Positions 26,027 to 34,838 of a stretch of 64,000 bases of DNA are shown one piece after another. Under the pieces are notes generated by a model. The model saw only the letters and a list, made by a program, of their open reading frames with translations, was not told the origin of the DNA and did not search any database. Position 1 is the first letter of the stretch. Each line of letters begins with the position of its first letter. This stretch comes from Glycomyces paridis (GTDB taxonomy: Bacteria > Actinomycetota > Actinomycetes > Mycobacteriales > Micromonosporaceae), in the NCBI RefSeq assembly GCF_004912155.1, contig NZ_STGX01000001.1:152957-216956 (forward strand), given 5' to 3'. The position numbers were made by a program, and so were the translations under genes.

Positions 26027-26695
26027 TCAGTCGTCGATGAGCAGGCGCAGGTACGCGGCGGTCTCGGCCGCCGCCAGGTCGGCGTCCCCGGCGATGACGG
26101 CCTCGACGGCCCGGGTGTGGTCTATGTGCGGCTCCTCGGCCAGGACCGGCCCGAGCCCGGCGCGGACGGTGTCGCGCAGCGACTCGGCGAGCTCGGTGTA
26201 CAGCTCGGCGAGCAGCTTGTTGTGGCTGGCCTCGGCGACTGCCTGGTGCAGGGCGATGTCGGCGGCCACGAACGCCTCGGTGTCGCCGACCTCGTGGGTC
26301 GCCTCGCGCTCGGCCAGGAGGATGCGCAGCCGGGTGATGTCGGCCTCGTCGCGGCGGTGCGCGGCGAGGCGCGCGGCCTCGACCTCCAGGCCCCGGCGGA
26401 CCTCCATCGCGTCCGAGGCCGGGCTGGCGGCGATGCGGCGGCGCACGGCCGCGGTGACCTCGCTGCGGCCGACGACGAACGTCCCGGCGCCCTGCCGGAT
26501 CTCCAGGAGCCCCGCGTGGGCCAGCGCCCGGACGCCTTCGCGGATGGTGTTGCGGCCGACGCCGAGGAGCTCGGCCAGTTCGCTCTCGGTGGGGATGCGC
26601 GAGCCGAGCGCCCACTCGCCGTCGGCGATCTGGCGGCGCAGCTGATCGATCACCTGATCGACGAGGGCGGACTTGCGTGTCGACTGTAGTGCCAC
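26027..26695 (-). CDS. FadR-type (FCD) GntR family regulator
   Basis: A 222-residue regulator with an N-terminal GntR winged helix (LRRQIADGEWALGSRIPTES through GVGRNTIREGVRALAHAGLL, residues about 17-65) and a C-terminal all-helical FCD ligand domain containing the conserved metal or ligand His positions (DIALHQAVAEASHN). It is divergently transcribed from an MFS permease of the CynX/NimT family, the usual arrangement for a regulator controlling its transporter. The GTG at 26695 is the natural start. The effector is probably a carboxylate, which is inference from the subfamily. Confidence 0.87.
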   Translation of the reverse strand: MALQSTRKSALVDQVIDQLRRQIADGEWALGSRIPTESELAELLGVGRNTIREGVRALAHAGLLEIRQGAGTFVVGRSEVTAAVRRRIAASPASDAMEVRRGLEVEAARLAAHRRDEADITRLRILLAEREATHEVGDTEAFVAADIALHQAVAEASHNKLLAELYTELAESLRDTVRAGLGPVLAEEPHIDHTRAVEAVIAGDADLAAAETAAYLRLLIDD

Positions 26696-26806
26696 TGGCG
26701 GACCAGACCTCTCCGGAGCGTTTCCACGGCCGCCGGGGGGCCCGCCATGGGGGGTGCGTGTTTCCCAACACTAGAAGGATTAAAGCAGACAGCGGCCGCG
26801 ATACCG

Positions 26807-26835
26807 TTGACAGGCCGTCGATTCATCCCATGAAT
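26807..26835 (+). promoter_or_regulatory. Possible promoter/operator of the CynX-like gene
   Basis: A consensus -35 TTGACA (26807-26812) lies 17 bases before ATGAAT (26830-26835). The latter is the right arm of an inverted repeat ATTCAT-CCC-ATGAAT (26821-26835) that could be the GntR site. The -10 match is poor. Confidence 0.35.
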
Positions 26836-26985
26836 TGACCCGATCGTATCCCGGTCTCCGCACCGGCGCATGCGACCCAGGAAAGACCGCGGCACTGCGC
26901 ACACCTGTGCGTGCCGCACGGTTGGACAGCGGTCTCCACCCCACCGGGCCACCGATCCGTTCCCGACCCGGAAGGAGCCGTCCGC

Positions 26986-28356
26986 GTGACGACCGATGCC
27001 GCCCCCGCGAAGGACGCCGAGGACGCGGCCGCCGCGAACCGATCCGCGGCCAGCACCGTAGAGGCAGCCGTGGAGGCCGCCTTCGAGGACGCCGCCGAGG
27101 CCGTCCCCGAACCCGCCCCGCACGCCGTACTCGCCGACCCGACCGGCCCCGCCGGCCCCGCCGCCCCGGCGACGCCCGAGGGCCGCCGCCTCGCCGCACT
27201 GCTCGTCGTCGGCGTCGTCCTCGCCGCCTTCAACTTCCGCACCGCCGTCACCAGCGTCGGCGCGATCCTCGCCGAACTGCGCGAGGGCCTCGGCATGTCC
27301 GAGACCGTCGCCGGGCTCCTCACCACCCTTCCCGTGCTCGCCTTCGCCGGCCTCGGCGCCCTCGCCCCCCGCCTCGCCCGCCGCTTCGGCCCCCGCCCGC
27401 TGCTCACCGGCGCGCTCCTGGTCATGAGCGTCGGCCTCGTCGCCCGCGCCTGGGCACCGAACACCGCGCTCTTCCTCCTCTTCAGCCTCCTCGCCCTCGC
27501 CGCCGGGGCCATCGGCAACGTGGCCGTGCCCGTCATCGTCAAGCGCTACTTCCCGCACCGCATCGGCCTCATGACCACCGCGTACTCGACGACGCTCGCG
27601 GTCGGCACCGCCGTCGCCGCCGCGGCCACCGCGCCCCTCGACCACCTCCTGGACGACTGGCGGATCGCGCTGGCGGTGTGGGCGCTGCCGGCGCTCGTGG
27701 CGATCGTCCCGTGGCTGCTGTGGCGCCCGGGCGCCGCCGCGGCCGGGGTCGCGCCGATCGGGCGCCTGCACGGCGTGCGCCGCTCGCGCCTGGCGTGGAC
27801 GATGCTGGTGGCCTTCGGCGCGCAGTCGGCCATCGCGTACATCCTCATGGGCTGGACGACGACGATCCTCGCCTCCGACGGCATGAGCGCGGCCGCGGCC
27901 GGGACGATGCTCGGCGTGCTCACCGTCGTGCAGATCCCCGTCTCGGTGGTCGTCCCGGTGCTCACGGTCCGCTGGGGCCCGCGCCCGGTGTTCCTGCTGC
28001 TCATGGCCTGCTACCCGCCCGCGATCGCCGGGCTCTGGCTCTTCGGCGGCGGGCCGGCGACCTGGCTGTGGATGGCGCTGTTCGGCATCGGGACCTCGGT
28101 GTTCCCGCTGATCCTGACCCTGTTCGGGCTGCGGGCCCGCACCCCGGCCGGCACGAGCGCGCTGTCCTCGTTCGCGCAGTCGGGCGGGTACCTCATCGCG
28201 GGGGCCGGGCCGCTCGCGGTCGGCTGGGTCTTCGGGCTCACCGGCTCGTGGTCGGTGCCGTTCGGGCTCGTCGGGGCGCTCGCGGTCCTGCTGTTCGCCG
28301 CCGGGCTCTACATCACCCGGGAGCGGTACATCGAGGACGAGCTCGCGCCCGCATAA
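26986..28356 (+). CDS. CynX/NimT family MFS transporter
   Basis: A 456-residue permease with 12 predicted helices after a long acidic, Ala-rich N-terminal tail of about 65 residues. The first helix region (ALLVVGVVLAAFNFRTAVTS) is the signature of the CynX/NimT (cyanate / 2-nitroimidazole) group. The start is GTG 26986, with GAAGGAG eight bases upstream; the in-frame start at 26911 would add 25 residues without a ribosome site. The divergent FadR-type regulator probably controls it. The substrate cannot be told from the sequence. Confidence 0.87.
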   Translation: MTTDAAPAKDAEDAAAANRSAASTVEAAVEAAFEDAAEAVPEPAPHAVLADPTGPAGPAAPATPEGRRLAALLVVGVVLAAFNFRTAVTSVGAILAELREGLGMSETVAGLLTTLPVLAFAGLGALAPRLARRFGPRPLLTGALLVMSVGLVARAWAPNTALFLLFSLLALAAGAIGNVAVPVIVKRYFPHRIGLMTTAYSTTLAVGTAVAAAATAPLDHLLDDWRIALAVWALPALVAIVPWLLWRPGAAAAGVAPIGRLHGVRRSRLAWTMLVAFGAQSAIAYILMGWTTTILASDGMSAAAAGTMLGVLTVVQIPVSVVVPVLTVRWGPRPVFLLLMACYPPAIAGLWLFGGGPATWLWMALFGIGTSVFPLILTLFGLRARTPAGTSALSSFAQSGGYLIAGAGPLAVGWVFGLTGSWSVPFGLVGALAVLLFAAGLYITRERYIEDELAPA

Positions 28357-28481
28357 CGGACACGGGCCCCACTCGTAGCGGTGAACGGGCGCACCCCCGG
28401 TTCCCCCGCGGCCCGGAGCGAACCCGAGTCGTGCCACGATAGTGCTGTGGGCCACAACGTTGTGGAAATCGGGAGGCGATC

Positions 28482-30404
28482 GTGACCAACGAGGTGCTGT
28501 GGCTGCCGCGGACCGACGCGGTGGAGACGACCAACATCGGACGCTTCAGCCAGTGGCTGTCGCGCCGGGAGGAACGCGACCTCACCTCTTATCCCGCGCT
28601 GTGGCAGTACTCGGTCGACCACCTGCGCCCGTTCTGGGGCTCGCTGTGGGAGTACTTCGGCCTCGGCGCCACCGTGCCCGAGCACCGGGTCCTCGCCGAC
28701 GAGTCGATGCCCGACACCGTCTGGTTCCCCGACGAGACCTTCAACTACGCGCGCGCGGTGCTCACCGCGCCGGGCGTGGCCGACGACGACGTGCTCGTGC
28801 GCGGCTACTCCGACACCCGCGACCCCGTCGAGTGGACCCTCGCCGACCTGCGCGAGGCCGTCGCCCGCGCCCGTGCCGGGCTCGTGGCGCACGGCGTCCA
28901 CCGCGGCGACCGCGTCGCGGCCTGGATGCCGAACATCCCCGAGACCTTCGCGCTCATGCTCGCCTCGGCGAGCCTCGGCGCGGTCTTCTCCAGCTGCGCG
29001 CCCGAGTTCGGCGCCAAGGCCGTCCTCGACCGCTTCGCGCAGATCGAGCCGAAGGTCCTGGTCGCCGTCGACGGCTACAAGTACGGCGCCAAGTCCATCG
29101 ACCGCACCGCCGACCTCAAGCGGGTCGTGCGCGGCCTGGAGGGCCTGGGCGCGCTCGTGACCCTCCCGTACCTCGGCACCGAGGTCGAGGGCGAGACCTG
29201 GGACCGCTTCTGCGCCTACGACGAGGGCGTGGAGTTCGAGGCACTCACCTTCGACCACCCGCTGTACATCCTGTACTCCTCGGGCACCACGGGCCTGCCG
29301 AAGGCCATCGTGCACTCGCACGGCGGCATGGCGATCGAGCACGCCAAGATGCACTCGCTGCACCACGACCTCGGTGTGGGCGACCGGTTCTTCTGGTACT
29401 CCACGACCGGCTGGATGATGTGGAACTACCTGGTGTCGGCGCCGATCGTCGGCGCGGGCGTGGTCCTGTTCGACGGGATGCCCGACCCGGCCGGGATGTG
29501 GCGCCTCGCCGAGGAGTCGGGCACCACCTTCTTCGGCACCAGCGCGCCGTTCCTCATGGCCTGCCGCTCGCGCGGCATCAAGCCGGGCGAGGAGGCCGAC
29601 CTCTCGCGCCTGCACGGCATCGGCTCCACCGGCGCCCCGCTCCCGGCCGTCGGCTTCGACTACGTGTACGAATCCATCAGCGCCACCGCGCAGCTCCAGT
29701 CGCTCTCGGGCGGCACCGACCTGTGCACCGGGTTCATCGGCGGCGCGCCCACCGTCCCGGTGTGGCGCGGGGAGCTCTCGTGCCGCTGCCTGGGCGCCGA
29801 CGTCCAGGCCTTCGACCCCGAGGGCCGCCCGCACATCGGCCGCGAGGGCGAGCTCGTCATCGCCTCGCCGATGCCCTCCATGCCCGTGGGCCTGTGGGGC
29901 GACCCTCTCAAGCACCGCTACCGGGACACCTACCTCACCGACTTCCCCGGTATCTGGCGCCACGGCGACTGGATCACCATCTCCGACCGCGGCTCGGCGG
30001 TCATCTCCGGGCGCAGCGACGCGACCCTGAACCGCGGCGGCGTGCGCATGGGCACCGCCGAGTTCTACGCGGTCGTGGAGGCCGTCGAGGGCGTCGCCGA
30101 CTCCCTCGTCGTCCACTTGGACGACCCGGGTCAGGACCGCCTGCTGCTCTATGTGGCCTGCACCGAGGGCACGGTCCTCGACGACGACCTGCGACGGCGC
30201 ATCACCGCGGCCCTGCGCGAGCAGCTCTCGCCGCGGCACGTGCCCGACGAGGTCCGGCAGGTGCCCGCGATCCCGCGCACCCTCAGCGGCAAGAAGGTCG
30301 AGGTCCCCGTCAAGAAGATCCTCAAGGGCGTCAAGCCCGAGGAGGCGGTGGACAAGGACGCGCTCGCCGACCCCGAGGCGCTCCGGGCCTTCCTCCGGGC
30401 TTGA
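28482..30404 (+). CDS. Acetoacetyl-CoA synthetase (acetoacetate-CoA ligase)
   Basis: A 640-residue adenylate-forming enzyme. The AMP-binding motif YSSGTTGLPKAIVHSHGG (around residue 264-281), the TTGWMMWNYL segment, SGGTDLCTGFIGG and the C-terminal catalytic lysine region SGKKVEVPVKKIL are all present. An N-terminal ACS-type cap domain (FWGSLWEYFGL) marks it as acetoacetyl-CoA rather than a general fatty acyl-CoA ligase. It activates acetoacetate for use as a carbon source or for lipid and polyketide precursors. GTG 28482 has GGGAGG upstream. It is a single gene between the MFS and TrmH genes. Confidence 0.92.
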   Translation: MTNEVLWLPRTDAVETTNIGRFSQWLSRREERDLTSYPALWQYSVDHLRPFWGSLWEYFGLGATVPEHRVLADESMPDTVWFPDETFNYARAVLTAPGVADDDVLVRGYSDTRDPVEWTLADLREAVARARAGLVAHGVHRGDRVAAWMPNIPETFALMLASASLGAVFSSCAPEFGAKAVLDRFAQIEPKVLVAVDGYKYGAKSIDRTADLKRVVRGLEGLGALVTLPYLGTEVEGETWDRFCAYDEGVEFEALTFDHPLYILYSSGTTGLPKAIVHSHGGMAIEHAKMHSLHHDLGVGDRFFWYSTTGWMMWNYLVSAPIVGAGVVLFDGMPDPAGMWRLAEESGTTFFGTSAPFLMACRSRGIKPGEEADLSRLHGIGSTGAPLPAVGFDYVYESISATAQLQSLSGGTDLCTGFIGGAPTVPVWRGELSCRCLGADVQAFDPEGRPHIGREGELVIASPMPSMPVGLWGDPLKHRYRDTYLTDFPGIWRHGDWITISDRGSAVISGRSDATLNRGGVRMGTAEFYAVVEAVEGVADSLVVHLDDPGQDRLLLYVACTEGTVLDDDLRRRITAALREQLSPRHVPDEVRQVPAIPRTLSGKKVEVPVKKILKGVKPEEAVDKDALADPEALRAFLRA

Positions 30405-30658
30405 ACGGCGCCCCGGCCCGCGCTCCGAAGCGGTCGCGAGGCCTGAGTGACACGGGGCGCCAAAGGCCCGATTTCCTTCTGCGGCAAGGGAAATCACTTG
30501 GGTGTGTGCCCGATCGCAGGCGGCCGGTGGCTAATATGTTCCGAGTCGCCCCGGTCGGTTTCCCCCGTAGCCGCCGGGGCGGCGTGCTGCCCTCCGGGCC
30601 CGTGCCCGGCGTCCCCCGCCGCCCGAGCGCGGCCGGGCGCGCCGCCGCCTGTGCTCCA

Positions 30659-31351
30659 ATGGTCGGCGTGACTGACGAGACGGCGCCCGAACCCGGCGCA
30701 ACCGGCGCGGACCTCGCCTCTGAGGACCCCGCGTCCGAGGAGGTCGGGGTCGGCCCCTGGGAGGGCCCGCCGCCTGCGGGCGACCACTACGACCCCGAAC
30801 TGCTGCGCCTGGGCGACCGGCGCAACGTGGTCGACGCCTACCGCTACTGGCGCCGCGAGGCGATCGTGGCCGACCTCGACGCCCGCCGCCACGACTTCCA
30901 CGTCGCCATCGAGAACTGGCAGCACGACTTCAACATCGGCACCGTCGTCCGCAACGCCAACGCCTTCCTCGCGAAGTCCGTCCACATCGTCGGCAGGCGC
31001 CGCTGGAACCGCCGCGGCGCGATGGTCACCGACCGCTACCAGCACGTCGAACACCACGCCACCGTCGAGGACTTCGTGGCATGGGCGGCGGGGGAGGGCC
31101 TGGCGGTCGTGGGCATCGACAACCTGCCCGGCTCGGTCCCCATCGAGACCACCTCCCTGCCGCGGCGGGCCGTCCTGGTCTTCGGCCAGGAGGGGCCCGG
31201 ACTGTCCGAACCGGTCCGCGAGGCCTGCGCGATGGTCTGCTCGATCACCCAGTTCGGATCGACCCGCTCGATCAACGCGGGCGTCGCCAGCGGGATCGCC
31301 TTGCACGCGTGGGTGAGGGAACACGTGTTCGGACAGCGCCCCGGCGCCTGA
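30659..31351 (+). CDS. TrmH/SpoU-family RNA 2'-O-methyltransferase
   Basis: A 230-residue protein whose C-terminal 150 residues form a SPOUT methyltransferase: HDFNIGTVVRNANAFLAKSV (motif 1, with the catalytic Arg/Asn), LVFGQEGPGLSEPVREAC (motif 2) and STRSINAGVASGIALHAWVR (motif 3). It should methylate a ribose in tRNA or rRNA with SAM at a knotted fold. The first 60 residues are acidic and not conserved. I start at ATG 30659; a GTG at 30668 is equally possible and no clear ribosome site decides. The exact RNA target is unknown. Confidence 0.85.
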   Translation: MVGVTDETAPEPGATGADLASEDPASEEVGVGPWEGPPPAGDHYDPELLRLGDRRNVVDAYRYWRREAIVADLDARRHDFHVAIENWQHDFNIGTVVRNANAFLAKSVHIVGRRRWNRRGAMVTDRYQHVEHHATVEDFVAWAAGEGLAVVGIDNLPGSVPIETTSLPRRAVLVFGQEGPGLSEPVREACAMVCSITQFGSTRSINAGVASGIALHAWVREHVFGQRPGA

Positions 31352-31775
31352 GCCGCTCGGTCGGAAATCCGACCCCGGCCGGGTCCCCGTTCGTCGCACC
31401 GCGGTGGCACTCTGGAGACCTGGCCGCGCGACGGTGCTCAATGCCGAGCCCGGTGCTCAAAGCGGAGCGCGGTCGCGGCGATTGTCGGATACCGGACGCT
31501 TCCATAGGGCCGGTACCGGCGATGCGCCTACATTGAGCCAAGGGTGGGTGACTTGGGGTAAGCTCCCCCGTGGTACAAGCGAATAGGTCGAACCGCTGGT
31601 AGACGGCGGCGTCGGGCGACAGTGGAGCCTCAGGGCGACAGCGCTTCCCGGCACGGTCCGATCGGTGCACACCGAAGGGGCCCTTCACAAAACTGAAAGC
31701 CGAGTCATGCTCGTACGGTAGACTCGTGCAAGCCTGCGCCAGACGAAGGATCGGCCAGGACCCTTGACGGGAGGG
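31352..31775. other. Intergenic region before the small membrane gene
   Basis: About 420 bases. A 6-bp hairpin (31359-31374) may end the TrmH transcript. An AT-richer patch around 31681-31724 with TTCACA and TAGACT may contain the promoter of the next genes, but their spacing (29 bases) is wrong for a pair. I see no RNA gene or ORF. Confidence 0.4.
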
Positions 31776-31940
31776 GTGAGGAAGTTGAAGAAGTTTCTGA
31801 CATGGGGCGGACTAGCGTTCCTGGTGTTCTTTGTAGCCTTCAGGCCAGGTGAAGCTAGTGACGTCGTCAGCAACCTCGCCGGCGGAATCCTCGATGCCGC
31901 AAACGGTTTCGCGGCGTTCTTCACGAACCTCGTGACCTGA
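31776..31940 (+). CDS. Small conserved single-pass membrane protein
   Basis: A 54-residue protein: basic N-terminus (RKLKKFLTWGG), one hydrophobic helix (LAFLVFFVAF) and an amphipathic tail (SDVVSNLAGGILDAANGFAA). A small protein of this shape directly upstream of a PH-domain membrane protein is a recurrent actinobacterial arrangement. The gap to the PH gene is 13 bp. GTG 31776 is almost fused to the GGGAGG ribosome site, so translation may instead begin at TTG 31785, ten bases after it, giving 51 residues. The function is unknown; a role with the PH protein at the membrane is inference. Confidence 0.7.
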   Translation: MRKLKKFLTWGGLAFLVFFVAFRPGEASDVVSNLAGGILDAANGFAAFFTNLVT

Positions 31941-31953
31941 CGACGGCGACACC

Positions 31954-32775
31954 ATGACCGATTCCGGTGCAGGCGGCTCGGGGGACAACAAGGACACCGA
32001 GCCGCTGGAGCCCCCCAGTCCCCGCGCCCCCTCCGACGGTCCCGCCCCGGGCGCCGATTCCCCCACCCGGGAATACCAGTTCCCCGCCGGCGTGGCCGGC
32101 TCCGCCCCCGCCACCGCCGCGAGCGACATCGACGGCGTCCGCTTCGACGACGGCCTCACCGTCGGCCTGCTCTCGGGCCCGCGCACGGTCACCGTCCCCG
32201 ACGTGCCGTCCCCCATCTCCGCCCGCTACCTCTTCCCGACCGAGAAGTACCGCGGCGAGTGGCGCCGGCACTGGATCCACCTCATGCCGTGGCTCGTCAT
32301 CGGCACGCTCGCGACCTTCATCATGGGGCTCGTCTCCGGCCTGCTCACCAGGGCCGACTTCGAGAACCGCGACACCGCCCTGTGGGCCACCGTCCTCGTC
32401 TGGCTCGCCGTCCTCGGCTTCGTGGGCTGGAAGCTCCTGGACTGGTACATGGACCGGTTCATCCTGACCAACAAGCGCATCATGCTCATCCAGGGCGTCA
32501 TCACCCGTTCGGTCGCCATGATGCCGCTCGGGCGCGTCACCGACATGAAGTACTCGCAGACGCCCATGGGCCGGATGCTCAACTACGGTGAGTTCATCAT
32601 CGAGTCCGCGGGCCAGGACCAGGCCCTGCGGAACGTCCCGCACCTGCCGAACCCCAACGAGCTGTACCTCCAGATGTGCGAGGAGATGTACGAGCCCGAG
32701 GCGGTCGACGAGCGCGAGGCCGAACCCGAGGAGGACCTCATCCCCGAGGACGCCCTCAGCAAGGACGACGCCTGA
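31954..32775 (+). CDS. PH-domain (bacterial PH2-like) membrane protein
   Basis: A 273-residue protein with a disordered Pro/Gly/Asp-rich N-terminus (about 1-75), a predicted pair of helices (WLVIGTLATFIMGLVSGLL and ALWATVLVWLAVLGFVGW) and a bacterial pleckstrin-homology-like domain containing DRFILTNKRIMLIQGVITR and VTDMKYSQTPMGRMLNYGEF. The tail is strongly acidic. It sits at the cytoplasmic membrane; the family has no settled biochemical function. It forms an operon with the small membrane protein upstream and is followed by a perfect hairpin terminator. Confidence 0.85.
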   Translation: MTDSGAGGSGDNKDTEPLEPPSPRAPSDGPAPGADSPTREYQFPAGVAGSAPATAASDIDGVRFDDGLTVGLLSGPRTVTVPDVPSPISARYLFPTEKYRGEWRRHWIHLMPWLVIGTLATFIMGLVSGLLTRADFENRDTALWATVLVWLAVLGFVGWKLLDWYMDRFILTNKRIMLIQGVITRSVAMMPLGRVTDMKYSQTPMGRMLNYGEFIIESAGQDQALRNVPHLPNPNELYLQMCEEMYEPEAVDEREAEPEEDLIPEDALSKDDA

Positions 32776-32807
32776 GCCGCAACGGCTCTCACGCAACGCG
32801 AACGCAC

Positions 32808-32838
32808 CGACACCCGCCGGGCCCCCCGGCGGGTGTCG
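32808..32838 (+). terminator. Terminator of the PH-domain operon
   Basis: A perfect 14-bp stem (32808-32821 with 32825-32838) and CCC loop, 33 bases after the stop. Confidence 0.75.
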
Positions 32839-33028
32839 CGCTTCCCGGGCCATGACGCCCGTCGCGCCCCCGGGTGCCGGGACACACCCGATTGCAGATA
32901 CTTCGTATACTCACGTAGCACCAACCCTCGGTTGCCGATGACACCCATCTTTTGGCAGAATTCCGCCCTACGGGGCAACCGCCCACCGGGGGTAAGTCGT
33001 CTGTTGTTCGACCCCCTCAGGGAGACTC

Positions 33029-33574
33029 GTGAGCGAGGCCAAATCGTCCCAGGACGAGGAGTTCCGCGAGTACGTGGCGGCGCGCTCGGCCGCGCTGCAC
33101 CGTGCGGCGTATCTCCTCACGGGGAACTGGGCGACAGCGGAGGACCTGGTGCAGACGACCTTGACGAAGACCTACCTGGCATGGGGCCGGATCAGGACCA
33201 CTGATTCGGTCGACGCCTATGCCCGCCGCATCCTCTACAACACCAACGCCTCCTGGTGGCGCAAGCGCTCCAACCGCGAGAAGCCCACCGAGGTCTTCGA
33301 GGACCGCCCCGACCTCTCCCGCGACTTCACCGAGCACACCGCCATGCGCGACGCCATGTGGCGCCACATCGCGGCCCTCCCCAAGCGCCAGCGCGCGGTC
33401 CTCGTCCTCCGCTACTACGAGCACCGCACCGACCCGCAGATCGCCGACACCCTCGGCATCTCCGTCGGCACCGTCAAGAGCCAGGCCTCCCGCGCGCTCG
33501 CGGGCCTGCGCAAGCGCCTCGGCTCGCCCGCGGCCGCGCTCGGCCTGGCGATGGAACCGAAGGAGGCGGCGTGA
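33029..33574 (+). CDS. SigE-family ECF RNA polymerase sigma factor
   Basis: A 181-residue ECF sigma factor with region 2 (LHRAAYLLTGNWATAEDLVQ and TYLAWGRI) and region 4 (LPKRQRAVLVLRYYEHRTD and ISVGTVKSQASRALAGLRKR). The compact form and the TGNWATAEDLVQ pattern are of the actinobacterial SigE group. GTG 33029 has GGGAG upstream. The next gene overlaps by four bases (GTGA) and encodes a membrane-anchored protein with an extracytoplasmic domain, the classic sigma/anti-sigma layout. The target promoters are unknown; autoregulation is likely but no motif pair is obvious. Confidence 0.9.
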   Translation: MSEAKSSQDEEFREYVAARSAALHRAAYLLTGNWATAEDLVQTTLTKTYLAWGRIRTTDSVDAYARRILYNTNASWWRKRSNREKPTEVFEDRPDLSRDFTEHTAMRDAMWRHIAALPKRQRAVLVLRYYEHRTDPQIADTLGISVGTVKSQASRALAGLRKRLGSPAAALGLAMEPKEAA

Positions 33575-34752
33575 GCGAGGACCTCGAAACACTGCTGCGC
33601 AGCGGCCTGGCGCAGGTCGCCGAGGCCGCGCCCGACTACGACGACCCCGGCCTGGCCGACGCCGCCATCGCCGGCGCGGGCCGCATCCGCCGCCGCAGAC
33701 GCGTCGGCGCCGCCGCAGGCGGCACCGGCCTGCTCGTGCTCGGCGCCGCCGCGTTCGTGTGGCAGCCCTGGACCGCCCCCGTGTCCCCCGACGAGGGCGT
33801 GATCGCGGGCGACACGTCCACCAGCCAGGCCCAGACCGAGTTCGACCTGGAGTTCGCGGTCCTGGACACCACGGGCGGCTACGAGGTCCTCACCGAGGAT
33901 GACGAGCGGCTCGCGATCGGTGAGGAACTGCCCGAGAACGTCTACGGCATGACCGACTCCTACCTCGTCGAGACCGCCGACGCCGCGACCGTCTACGCCG
34001 GCGACGGCAGTGTCAGCGACCCGTACGCGATGTCCTACGACGCCTACGTCAAGGTCAACACCGGCGGCGGCGAGTTCGCGATCGTGACGCCCACCACGGA
34101 TTTCACCTCCGAGGAGTACCGGCTCGCCGACGTCCTCGTCGAAGGCGGCGAGGCGCCGCGGACCTTCACCACCAGCTTCGACATCACGCTCACCGACTGG
34201 AGCGACTCCACGGCCGTCTTCACCGCCGAGCTCTGGTCCTCCACCGCCGGGGAGACCTCCTCGGCCTTCATGTTCAACGACAGCCTCGACCTGGGGCTGG
34301 AGACGGTCGCCCAGGCCGGGTTCCAGTCGGTGGTCCTCACCGACCAGAGCGATCCGAACTACGTCTGCGTGGCCGACCTCGACCCCGAAGCAGGGACCTC
34401 CAGCGACAAGGAGTCGTGCGGGTACGCCGACGACCAGGAGCTCCAAGCCGGACTCGTCGATGCCGCGGATGACCCCGACTCGCCCGAACTCATGGCGCAG
34501 GCCGTCGGTCGGGCGAGCAATAGTTTCGACGGTGACACCCTCATGAACACCGATGCGGCGTACGAAGCCGCCGACGCCGAAGGGTTCTACGAGTACGAGG
34601 GGCAGTGGTCCGACCCGAAGGGCCGCTGGCAGATCGCCGGCAATCCGGGGGACGCGAGCTGGAAGCTCCTCGACCTGGAAGGGGAGGAGCCGGTCATCAC
34701 CGAGCTCGCGATCCCGTCCGGGGCCGTCCTGCCCGTCCTCGACTACGCCTGA
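33571..34752 (+). CDS. Membrane-anchored partner of the SigE-type sigma factor, possible anti-sigma
   Basis: A 393-residue protein with an N-terminal cytoplasmic segment of about 50 residues (DDPGLADAAIAGAGRIRRRR), one membrane helix (VGAAAGGTGLLVLGAAAFVW) and a large Asp/Glu/Thr-rich extracytoplasmic region of about 320 residues with two Cys (YVCVADL and ESCGYADD), probably disulfide bonded. The four-base overlap with the sigma gene indicates translational coupling. Proteins in this place often hold the sigma factor at the membrane, but no HxxxCxxC zinc anti-sigma motif is present. The external domain matches nothing I recognise. Confidence 0.75.
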   Translation: MSEDLETLLRSGLAQVAEAAPDYDDPGLADAAIAGAGRIRRRRRVGAAAGGTGLLVLGAAAFVWQPWTAPVSPDEGVIAGDTSTSQAQTEFDLEFAVLDTTGGYEVLTEDDERLAIGEELPENVYGMTDSYLVETADAATVYAGDGSVSDPYAMSYDAYVKVNTGGGEFAIVTPTTDFTSEEYRLADVLVEGGEAPRTFTTSFDITLTDWSDSTAVFTAELWSSTAGETSSAFMFNDSLDLGLETVAQAGFQSVVLTDQSDPNYVCVADLDPEAGTSSDKESCGYADDQELQAGLVDAADDPDSPELMAQAVGRASNSFDGDTLMNTDAAYEAADAEGFYEYEGQWSDPKGRWQIAGNPGDASWKLLDLEGEEPVITELAIPSGAVLPVLDYA

Positions 34753-34838
34753 CCTGCGGCACGGCCCCGGCTGAGCCGCACGTAACACGAGTGGGCGAAT
34801 CCGGGGCTGTGACCTGGTGAACTTGCCATACTCGCAGC

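Noticed and set aside
31560-31640. GGTTCGACC-like string suggesting a tRNA T-loop on the minus strand
   Set aside because: No acceptor stem, anticodon arm or CCA end can be folded around it.
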